Origin: JBNARI01 sp049718765 | GTDB taxonomy: Bacteria > Bacillota > Sulfobacillia > DUMF01 | NCBI GenBank assembly: GCA_049718765.1 | Contig: JBNARI010000023.1 | Coordinates: 1-31,853, forward strand | Direction: 5' to 3' | DNA length: 31,853 nt | Shown here: positions 25,297 through 31,853 of the stretch, one piece after another | Numbering within the stretch: position 1 is the first letter of the stretch | Layout: the number at the start of each line of letters is the position of its first letter | Program-made: the position numbers and the translations under genes | Notes under the pieces: generated by a model | Databases searched by the model: none | What the model was told of the DNA's origin: nothing | Seen by the model: the letters and a program-made list of their open reading frames with translations, nothing else

Positions 25297-26055
25297 ATGT
25301 TTCCTGGTGTGAAAGGGAGCGGTAGACGCGACATCTCGTGGAACGGACTGTCACCGCTTCTGGTGACGTACCATCATCCCAAGTCCCCAGTCTCGGAGGC
25401 TTTCAGGACTCTGAGGACTAGCCTACATTTTGCCTCACCAAGAAGCCAGCTCAGGTTGCTTGTGGTCACCAGCGCTGGGCCCGAAGAGGGGAAGAGTACT
25501 GTTGCGGCTAACCTTGCCATTGCATTGGCTCAGGCCGAGAACCGGGTGCTCTTGGTCGATGCGGACTTGCGTAAACCTATCCAGCACAAGCTGTTCCAGG
25601 TGCCGTCCAGCCCAGGGCTCACGAACGTGCTGGTGGACGGGTTGCCAGTCGAGCAAGCCAGCGTTGACCTGCCTATACAGGGCTTGAGCCTCTTGCCTTC
25701 TGGGCCGATCCCTCCAAACCCCAGCGAGCTGCTGGGGTCAGCTCCAATGGAGAAGTTGCTCAAGGAATGCATGGCCAGGTACGACTATGTGCTGCTTGAC
25801 ACTCCACCGGTGATTTCCGTGGCTGATACCATGGTGATCAGTTCTAAAGTGGACGGCATCATACTAGTCATCCGGGCGGGTGTCACTCGGACGGACATCG
25901 TTCGAGATACCAAGGAAATGATTGAGCAGGCACAAGGAAAGATCGTGGGAGTGGTCTTGAACGGTGTGCGCTACTCGGGGGACGAGTACAGGTACTATTA
26001 CTATTACGGTCATAGCAGTCCAAGGCATGATGAAAACGGCAAAAAAGGAGCTTGA
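25297..26055 (+). CDS. tyrosine-protein (BY-type) kinase, CpsD/CapB family
   Basis: This 252-residue cytoplasmic kinase carries Walker A GPEEGKST (61-68), the second Walker A' motif LLVDADLRKP (85-94) and Walker B VLLDTPP (166-172). A C-terminal tyrosine cluster (Y231, Y233-Y237) is the usual autophosphorylation tail. It is thought to work with the Wzz-like protein encoded before it to control polymer synthesis and is reset by the phosphatase encoded after it. The ATG at 25297 with GGAGGAG about 11 bases upstream is chosen. The in-frame GTG at 25285 sits inside that ribosome site. The stop overlaps the phosphatase start. Confidence 0.95.
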   Translation: MFPGVKGSGRRDISWNGLSPLLVTYHHPKSPVSEAFRTLRTSLHFASPRSQLRLLVVTSAGPEEGKSTVAANLAIALAQAENRVLLVDADLRKPIQHKLFQVPSSPGLTNVLVDGLPVEQASVDLPIQGLSLLPSGPIPPNPSELLGSAPMEKLLKECMARYDYVLLDTPPVISVADTMVISSKVDGIILVIRAGVTRTDIVRDTKEMIEQAQGKIVGVVLNGVRYSGDEYRYYYYYGHSSPRHDENGKKGA

Positions 26056-26768
26056 AACTACGTTTGATTGACTTCCACTGTCACATCCTTCCGGGTATGG
26101 ACGATGGAGCGAGGAACGAGGAAGACTCGCTTCGCATGGCTGAGGCGTTGGCCCAAGGAGGATGCACTGCGGTATTTGCCACTCCCCACGTGATGCTTGG
26201 AGCTTTCGACAACTACGCAGATGAGGTTCGGCGCGCTGTACAGAATCTGGCCTGCGTGCTCGCGGCACAAGGCCTAACGCTGCAGTTGATCCCTAGTTCC
26301 GAAGTATACTTGGATCCTGCCGTACCTCGGCTATTGCGAGAGCACAAGCTGTGCACAATGGGGAGGTCCAGCTTCTTGCTTATTGAGCTGCCCCACGAGG
26401 AGCTGCCCATTTACACGGAAACAGTGTTCTTCCAAGTGATGCTGCAGGGCGTAACGCCCGTAATTGCACACCCCGAGCGAAACGGGGTTCTAAGGAAGGA
26501 TCCAGACAAGCTCGCGGCTTGGGTGTACAGGGGCATGGTGGCCCAGGTCAACGCTGGCAGCTTATGCGGCACTTACGGAAAGGCAGTCCAGTCCGCAGCT
26601 GAAAACATGTGTAAGCGTGGGCTGATCGCCCTTGTGGGAAGCGATGCCCATTCCAGCTCCCAGTGCGGGTTATTGGAGGAAGCCTGGAAGAGGTTCAAGA
26701 GACTCAACAAGGGTGGCCCGGCAACTGAAGTGGTAGAGAAACTCTTAGGACAGGTGGACCCACAATGA
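26052..26768 (+). CDS. PHP-type protein-tyrosine phosphatase, CpsB/CapC/YwqE family
   Basis: This 238-residue metal-dependent phosphatase has PHP-domain motifs. These are DFHCHILPGMDDG near the N-terminus, the TPH motif (ATPHVM), SSEVYLDP, IAHPERN and a C-terminal VGSDAHSS. It removes phosphate from BY-kinase tyrosines. The start is uncertain: TTG at 26052 overlaps the kinase stop and is only one base from AAAAGGAG, whereas TTG at 26064 would give the family-typical MIDFHCHILPG with a 13-base spacing. Either way the gene is translationally coupled to the kinase, and its own stop overlaps the next start by four bases. Confidence 0.94.
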   Translation: MKLRLIDFHCHILPGMDDGARNEEDSLRMAEALAQGGCTAVFATPHVMLGAFDNYADEVRRAVQNLACVLAAQGLTLQLIPSSEVYLDPAVPRLLREHKLCTMGRSSFLLIELPHEELPIYTETVFFQVMLQGVTPVIAHPERNGVLRKDPDKLAAWVYRGMVAQVNAGSLCGTYGKAVQSAAENMCKRGLIALVGSDAHSSSQCGLLEEAWKRFKRLNKGGPATEVVEKLLGQVDPQ

Positions 26769-28303
26769 ACCCTGGAGCGGCTGCACTCTTGCTGATGGTT
26801 CTAGGGGCGTTCTCCAAGGTGCTGGGCTTCCTGCGAGACCAAGTGATTGCGGCCATGTTTGGCGCCAGCGCTCAAACTGACGCATATCTCGTGGGGCTCA
26901 CTGTGCCCACTGTGGGTGTAACGATCCTGTGTAACGGGGTTGCCACCACGTTCATACCAGTGTATTCCGAACGAATTGCCGATGCGGAACATCGCCGCGA
27001 CCTTTGGCTAGGTGTGTTGTGGGTCTCAGGGTTGTTTCTGTTCGGGCTTGGGGCAGCGGGGGTTTTGTTGGCAGCCCAAGTGACCCGGGTGCTTGCCCCT
27101 GGACTTCACGGGAACACTTTGAGGTTAGCTACGCTCTGCTCTGCAATAATGTTCCCCGGAGTGGTGTTCACGGGCTTGACTACCCTGGCCAAGTCGGCCC
27201 TCAACTGTCACAGACAGTTCGTCGTGCCAGCACTTGCGCCAATAGTGCAGAACTGTGTGATAATCTGTGCCTTGCTCCTTGCTGCGCGCAGGCTAGGAGT
27301 AGTGGCGCTAGCAGTAGGACAATCCCTGGGCATGCTCACAGCTTTCTTGCTCCAAGTGCCATGGCTCAGGAAACACGGCTTTGGCTTCCGCAGACCGAGC
27401 AACTGGTCGGTAGCACGAAGTGAGGCACGGAAGGTGTATCGTCTTGCGCTTCCCCTGTTTGTTTCATCCCTTGTCGCACAAATTTACACCCTCGTGGACA
27501 AGAACCTAGCTTCTCACCTGCCTGAAGGCAGTATTGCTGCATTGAACTTCGCGGATAAGCTACGTCAACTGCCACTGGGCTTGTTCGTCACTTCCCTGAC
27601 CACAGTGTTGTACCCCACTCTTGCCGCATGTGGTTCCAGGGGGGACATGGCAGGACTGGGTAAGCAACTGGCCACCGGCCTTTGCCTTGTGCTCATGATC
27701 ATGCTGCCTGCCGCTGCCGGGCTTGGCGTGCTCAGTCGTACCACAGTGCGTGTAGTGTTCGAGCGGGGCGCGTTCGATGCTTCAGACACGTTGAACACAG
27801 CCAAGGCTTTGGTAGCCTACGCTCCTGGTATGGTGGCAATGGCAGTCTCTTCGATACTGAGCTTTGGTCTGTACAGCCTCAAGAGCACTGTTTGGCCCAT
27901 GATTTCCGGAGTGCTTAGCGCGGTGTTAAACATGTTGCTTGCCGTGCTATTCGTGGAGCCTTTGGGCCATGCTGGCCTAGCGCTGGCCAACTCTTGCAGC
28001 TCGGCACTGAGCACGGTACTGCTCGGGTTCATGATTCACAAAGCCATGGGACAGCACAGCCCCTGGAGGCGCGAGTTTTTCGTGCCCCTGGCTAAGATGG
28101 CATCAGCGACTGGTGGCATGTGCTTGGTGGGCCTTGCGCTTGCACGCTTTTGGGGCACGCGTGGGCCAGTGGCGGGCCTTACGCTGATAGCGGCGTCTGC
28201 GGTGTGTTACTTCTTGCTCTTGCTGGCACTGGGCTCGAAGGAGCTGCGGCTGGTCTACGGAATTGTGTCCGAGAGGATCCGGCCTATTGGACGGAACGGG
28301 TAG
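26765..28303 (+). CDS. MurJ/MviN-family lipid-linked glycan flippase
   Basis: This 512-residue, very hydrophobic protein (about 14 membrane helices) is of the MOP exporter superfamily. It has MurJ-type segments: FSKVLGFLRDQVIAAMFG with conserved Arg and Asp at the first helix, TDAYLVGLTVP, NGVATTFIPVYSE, DKNLASHLPEGSIAALNFADKL and RVVFERGAFDASDT. MurJ flips lipid II. Here, in the same operon as the polymerase, Wzz-like protein and kinase, it may instead flip the lipid-linked repeat unit of the surface polysaccharide in place of Wzx. Sequence alone cannot decide, and it may be a second murJ copy. The start overlaps the phosphatase stop (ATGA). Confidence 0.92.
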   Translation: MNPGAAALLLMVLGAFSKVLGFLRDQVIAAMFGASAQTDAYLVGLTVPTVGVTILCNGVATTFIPVYSERIADAEHRRDLWLGVLWVSGLFLFGLGAAGVLLAAQVTRVLAPGLHGNTLRLATLCSAIMFPGVVFTGLTTLAKSALNCHRQFVVPALAPIVQNCVIICALLLAARRLGVVALAVGQSLGMLTAFLLQVPWLRKHGFGFRRPSNWSVARSEARKVYRLALPLFVSSLVAQIYTLVDKNLASHLPEGSIAALNFADKLRQLPLGLFVTSLTTVLYPTLAACGSRGDMAGLGKQLATGLCLVLMIMLPAAAGLGVLSRTTVRVVFERGAFDASDTLNTAKALVAYAPGMVAMAVSSILSFGLYSLKSTVWPMISGVLSAVLNMLLAVLFVEPLGHAGLALANSCSSALSTVLLGFMIHKAMGQHSPWRREFFVPLAKMASATGGMCLVGLALARFWGTRGPVAGLTLIAASAVCYFLLLLALGSKELRLVYGIVSERIRPIGRNG

Positions 28304-28412
28304 CTTGCTCCACCATGTGGGATATGACAACAAACGAGTTGGCAGTGAGACCACCCGGCGGAACTATGAGGGGTTGCCACAATTAGTACATAATGAGAAA
28401 GGTTGAGGGGCC

Positions 28413-29309
28413 ATGGGATCTATGGTTAGGAAAGCGGTCATTCCAGCGGCGGGGCTGGGCACGAGGTTTCTGCCGGCAACCAAGGCACAGCCCAAAGAGA
28501 TGCTACCCCTTGTAGATAAGCCAGTAATCCAGTACGTAGTGGAAGAGGCAATGCAGTCCGGCATTGAGGACATTCTCATTGTGACCGGGCGAGGAAAGCG
28601 TGCAATTGAGGATCACTTCGATCGAGCCATTGAGCTGGAGAGCAGCCTTGAGCGCTCTGGCAAGGAAGAACTACTCGACCAGATACGCCGCATTGCCGAC
28701 ATAGACATTCACTTTGTCAGGCAAAAGCAACCCCTGGGGTTGGGTCACGCGGTGTACCAGGCGCGCAGACACGTTGGAAATGAGCCCTTTGTGGTGATGC
28801 TTGGCGATGAGGTGTTTCTGGGTGAGCCGCCTGCCACTGCGCAGCTTGTGCAGGTTTTCGAGAAAACGGGGTGTGCTGCCCTCGCGGTGAGGGAGGTACC
28901 CGAACAGGAAGTCTCAAGATACGGTGTGGTGAAGGTATCCACGGCGAACTGGGCAGCTCTTGATATGTCAGTGGACATCTGGCAAGTTGTAGATCTCGTG
29001 GAGAAACCCCTGCCAGCGTTTGCTCCCTCCAGGCTGGCAATAGTGGGCAGGTACGTGCTTACGCCCGAAATATTCGAGATCCTTGAACGGACGTCCCCTG
29101 GTTACAATGGGGAAATCCAGTTGACAGACGCTCTGCGGGAGTACCTCAAGGTGGGAACCATAGTGGCATGCGAACTGGAGGCAGAACGGTTTGACGTTGG
29201 CGACAAGTTGGGCTTAATCAAGGCCACCCTGGAGCTGGCGCTTCGCACACCTGAGCTTGGGGGGCCTTTACGGGAGTACTTGAAGCAGTTGAGTTCTATG
29301 CTCTCCTGA
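28413..29309 (+). CDS. galU: UTP--glucose-1-phosphate uridylyltransferase
   Basis: This 298-residue cytoplasmic enzyme makes UDP-glucose, a precursor for surface glycans. The nucleotide-binding signature IPAAGLGTRFLPATKAQPKEM, the LVDKPVIQYVVEEA segment and the later DLVEKP are typical GalU features, and the length is normal. Two ATG codons nine bases apart are possible; AAAGGTTGAGGGG precedes both. The gap of 109 bases from the flippase gene leaves room for its own promoter, but none is convincing. The gene order suggests UDP-glucose supply for the upstream polysaccharide system. Confidence 0.96.
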   Translation: MGSMVRKAVIPAAGLGTRFLPATKAQPKEMLPLVDKPVIQYVVEEAMQSGIEDILIVTGRGKRAIEDHFDRAIELESSLERSGKEELLDQIRRIADIDIHFVRQKQPLGLGHAVYQARRHVGNEPFVVMLGDEVFLGEPPATAQLVQVFEKTGCAALAVREVPEQEVSRYGVVKVSTANWAALDMSVDIWQVVDLVEKPLPAFAPSRLAIVGRYVLTPEIFEILERTSPGYNGEIQLTDALREYLKVGTIVACELEAERFDVGDKLGLIKATLELALRTPELGGPLREYLKQLSSMLS

Positions 29310-29577
29310 GTGCGCAGGAATAGTCGCTCACGGAAGGCCTTGGACTGGAGTGTGGGTAAAGGCCGGGCTGAAGGGTGTGCAAAGGCTAGGCGCAGGTGCT
29401 CGAGTGTGTGCATCCCGTGTGCGATTGGGTTCTCTGCGTACGCAAGCTGTTGCGTATTCACAGGAGCCCGAGTACATACGGCTATTCCGGGAAGATTGAG
29501 CAGCGCATATACTTGACAGCGGGAACAATTGCTGCAGCAGCAAGACCAACGAAGAGCCTGCAAACGGGGGAGTTAGC

Positions 29578-30258
29578 ATGCTGGAGCGACTCACTGAAGC
29601 AGAGGAGAGGCTCAGGGACCGCACCCTTGGCAGGTTACTGGCAAGAATTGTTCCCGAATGGGTCCAACCAAATCACGTGACCTCATTGAGGATGCTGCTT
29701 GTTGGGATTGCCTTCGTTCTTTTCCTCTCGGGTTATTCTCTCCAAATGCAGACTGATGTGCTGGTGCTTGCTGCCCTAACAGACTCTGTGGATGGTATCC
29801 TTGCAAGGACAAGGGGGCAAAGCTCACAACTGGGCGAGTACCTGGACCAGCTGTCCGATTGGCTGTTGGGAGGGTGGATGGGGATCCTGACGCTTACCAA
29901 CGGCCTTTTGCCCACTGGGGTGGTGCTGATGATCGTTATCCCTCAGGTGGTGACCGGTGTGACCGACAGGATCAAGGCTTCCACGCTCAAGTTTGAGACT
30001 CCTGCGCGGCGCATCGTGGCGGTCGCCATGGGCCCAGCGAACTTCAGGCCCAACCTGCTTGCAAGGCTCCAGTTTGTCGCAGTGCTTATGGGGTTCATTT
30101 CTCTCCTGCGAGCGAAGGCGAGTAGCTCTGGCCTGCTGCGCAAGATTGGGCTGGCCAGTCTTTATGTAGAGGCATCCATTTCGTGGTTGCTTGCTGCCCA
30201 AGGAATAGCAAGCATGCTCAGGCACGATCGACCGAACGACTGCCAGAGCACGGGATGA
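29578..30258 (+). CDS. CDP-alcohol phosphatidyltransferase family membrane protein
   Basis: This 226-residue membrane enzyme carries the complete family signature D-x2-D-G-x2-A-R-x8-G-x3-D-x3-D (DSVDGILAR ... GEYLDQLSD). The four aspartates bind the metal ions that catalyse transfer of a phospho-alcohol from a CDP-activated donor. Several membrane helices follow. The opening, with NHVTSLRMLLVGIAF, resembles phosphatidylglycerophosphate synthase, but the alcohol acceptor is not readable from sequence. GGGGGAG five bases before the ATG supports the start. The 268 bases ahead show no gene; a TTGACA at 29513 has no matching -10. It converges on the lactate-racemase-like gene with a gap of only 23 bases. 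Confidence 0.92.
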   Translation: MLERLTEAEERLRDRTLGRLLARIVPEWVQPNHVTSLRMLLVGIAFVLFLSGYSLQMQTDVLVLAALTDSVDGILARTRGQSSQLGEYLDQLSDWLLGGWMGILTLTNGLLPTGVVLMIVIPQVVTGVTDRIKASTLKFETPARRIVAVAMGPANFRPNLLARLQFVAVLMGFISLLRAKASSSGLLRKIGLASLYVEASISWLLAAQGIASMLRHDRPNDCQSTG

Positions 30259-30281
30259 GCGGAGCAAGTACGCCTCCAAGC

Positions 30282-31565
30282 TCAATAGCGCAGTTCGCAG
30301 GCCCATGAAGGTGATTCCACGACGGGCAGAACAGAGCCGGCTTGTGGCATAACCATTACCTTTGCCCCCGGTCCAACCGCCTTGAGTGCCTGTCTGTATG
30401 CAGCGTTGATGCTGTCGAAAGGCTCGAGAAAAGCTCTCCTCACTATCTCCTCGGGCATGGAGGATACCAAATAAATGTCTATTTTTTGTCTTACCATGGC
30501 TATGGCAGCAGCTTTATGACCACCTAACTCGAACTGGACTCGGATTCGGTCGATCAAGTCCTCGGGTTTCCGCGCTGCTGCTATCCATCTTGCAAACACC
30601 TCGTCACCGAGTCCTTCGGGACACTCGGCTACCAGTATAAGGATGCCCCCTGGGCGTACTGCCCTACTGGCGTTGTCTATCGCCTTCTGAGCCTGGTATA
30701 AGTTTATGTCTTTTGGAAATCCCCCGGCAGAAGCAATGACTATGTCTGCGGGTTCATCCAGCTTGACCTTGTAGATGGTGTCGAGGTACCTTGCTGCTTC
30801 CCTATGGGCGGATATGGGGTGACCAGCAAACGCTCCAAGCACGTTCTTTTGCTCATCCAGCACCATGTTGAATATGAAGTCCGCTGGCACAAATCTGGCC
30901 ACTTCTTCAATGTCTTGCCTCACAGGGTTGTTAGTAATCTCACCTGCTATTGCCCGCTCGTCAACCATCATGCTGTGGTTTGCCTGGATGGAAGAGTGGG
31001 TAGCACACCCGGGCATGAGCGCTTTGAGTCCGCCGCTGTAACCTGCGAAATAGTGGTATTCCACGTTGCCTAGCAGCACTCTTTTGTCCGCCTCAACAAC
31101 GGGTCGGAAGATTGCGACTGGCGTTCCCCGGGTGGTGGTGCCCAAGTGCACGACATCGTTAGGGTTGGAGTCGAGGCAGCGGTATCCAGTGCATGTATCA
31201 ATCCCTAAGAGAGATTGCCTTTCTGCCTCAGTGTGTGCCCGGTGGTTGCCAAGAGCAAGAACAATGAACACGTCCTCTTTCCTTACTCCGGCCTTGTGCA
31301 ACTGTTCAAGTACCAAGGGTACGAGGATTTTGCTAGGACAGGGGCGGGAAATATCGCTTGTGATTACTGCTACACGATCTCCCTTCTTCACTAGGCTAGT
31401 CAAAGGGGAACTGCCTGTTGGCTTTTCCAAAGCATAGCGGAGTTCGGCTTGATTTAAAGGCTGTCCAGCCTGCGTGTGTTTCAAGAGGCCAGCAAACTGC
31501 GTTTCCTCAATAGAAACCTCCTGGTATTGCCCGCCACCATACGGGAGTCTAAAGTGAAGCGCCAT
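30282..31565 (-). CDS. nickel-dependent lactate racemase family protein (LarA-like)
   Basis: This 427-residue protein matches LarA, whose cofactor is a nickel-pincer nucleotide covalently bound to a lysine. The key residues are in place: H108 in ALGNHRAHT, H171 in EYHYFAGYSGG, K181 in GGLKALMPG and H197 in QANHSMM. Relatives act on lactate and other 2-hydroxy acids, so the substrate is open. The cofactor genes larB, larC and larE are not in the window. The frame is open from 31628, but GGGGAG five bases before the ATG at 31565 marks the start. Confidence 0.92.
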   Translation of the reverse strand: MALHFRLPYGGGQYQEVSIEETQFAGLLKHTQAGQPLNQAELRYALEKPTGSSPLTSLVKKGDRVAVITSDISRPCPSKILVPLVLEQLHKAGVRKEDVFIVLALGNHRAHTEAERQSLLGIDTCTGYRCLDSNPNDVVHLGTTTRGTPVAIFRPVVEADKRVLLGNVEYHYFAGYSGGLKALMPGCATHSSIQANHSMMVDERAIAGEITNNPVRQDIEEVARFVPADFIFNMVLDEQKNVLGAFAGHPISAHREAARYLDTIYKVKLDEPADIVIASAGGFPKDINLYQAQKAIDNASRAVRPGGILILVAECPEGLGDEVFARWIAAARKPEDLIDRIRVQFELGGHKAAAIAMVRQKIDIYLVSSMPEEIVRRAFLEPFDSINAAYRQALKAVGPGAKVMVMPQAGSVLPVVESPSWACELRY

Positions 31566-31634
31566 AAGCTCTCCCCTTTTCTGGTAGGATGTAGAAACGA
31601 GGGTTGTATTTGTGGGCTCCAGTGTCATTCCTCA

Positions 31635-31802
31635 TTAGGTATTAAACCCCGTGCAAAAGCGAATGGGTCCGGTCTGGAACGTTTTCATTAGACAGGCAGG
31701 AAGAAACCTAAACCCACAGAAACAATACCACGAAGCCGAAGGCTTGATAAAGAGGTCAACGAGGTCTTGGGCGGGGTTGTCCCGAACGTCGTAGATTTTC
31801 AT
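31635..31802 (-). CDS. possible small protein upstream of the LarA-like gene (unidentified)
   Basis: This is a 55-codon frame from ATG 31802 to a TAA at 31635, preceded at seven bases by a strong ribosome site (GAAGGAGAGAGG). The first 20 residues (MKIYDVRDNPAQDLV...) look like a normal soluble protein start. The remainder is Cys/Phe-rich and less gene-like. The product could be a true small protein, or the N-terminus of a longer gene cut by a frameshift. No family is recognised. It would be read in the same direction as the racemase-like gene, 69 bases ahead of it. Confidence 0.4.
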   Translation of the reverse strand: MKIYDVRDNPAQDLVDLFIKPSASWYCFCGFRFLPACLMKTFQTGPIRFCTGFNT

Positions 31803-31853
31803 GGCGGACCCTCTCTCCTTCTTTAAGCGGTTTTCACCTCCCTGGATGTATCT

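Noticed and set aside
29513..29541. TTGACA as a possible -35 box ahead of the CDP-alcohol transferase gene
   Set aside because: No acceptable -10 hexamer lies 16-18 bases downstream.

Overview
The window looks like a chromosomal stretch of an anaerobic, probably thermophilic Bacillota (Clostridia-like) bacterium. This rests on an S-layer protein with SLH domains, a PHP-type (CpsB/YwqE) phosphatase paired with a BY-kinase, an ISLre2-type transposase, a TAXI-type TRAP transporter, a formate--tetrahydrofolate ligase, strong AGGAGG-like ribosome sites and frequent GTG/TTG starts. No rRNA, tRNA or CRISPR array was seen. The organism assignment is inference.

Region 1 (1-2470) has the tail of an unidentified gene, a nitrilase and a convergent zinc-dependent alcohol dehydrogenase. 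Region 2 (2471-4973) is gene-poor and holds a decayed ISLre2-type insertion sequence (about 3002-4404). The start of its transposase gene appears inverted in place, and a likely catalytic Asp is now Asn.

Region 3 (4974-15920) is the most interesting part. A sensor kinase with a periplasmic amino-acid-binding-type domain and an NtrC-type sigma-54 activator form one operon. Divergent from it is a six-gene operon: ureohydrolase, glutamate formimidoyltransferase, TAXI receptor, fused TRAP permease, formate--THF ligase and formimido-THF cyclodeaminase. The shared intergenic region has a good -24/-12 sigma-54 promoter (GG-N10-GC), a 17-bp palindrome about 86 bp upstream of the predicted start of transcription (activator-site candidate), and a second palindrome over the predicted start. 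No histidine-degradation genes (hutH, hutU, hutI) are nearby. My reading is an inducible system that imports a formimino or guanidino-type amino acid, moves its formimino group to tetrahydrofolate, releases ammonia, and recovers ATP as formyl-THF is turned into formate.

Region 4 (16055-19133) has two minus-strand genes: a cupin-type phosphoglucose isomerase with long extensions and a TPR/SEC-C protein.

Region 5 (19420-30258) is a cell-surface region. It runs from an SLH-domain protein ending in a clear intrinsic terminator, through an O-antigen ligase/polymerase-like protein with a TPR tail, a Wzz-like chain-length protein, a BY-kinase, a PHP phosphatase and a MurJ/MviN-type flippase, to GalU and a CDP-alcohol phosphatidyltransferase. 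Four of these genes overlap by 4 bases. No glycosyltransferase is present, so those genes must lie elsewhere.

Region 6 (30282-31853) has a nickel-dependent lactate-racemase (LarA) family gene on the minus strand and a possible small gene just upstream.
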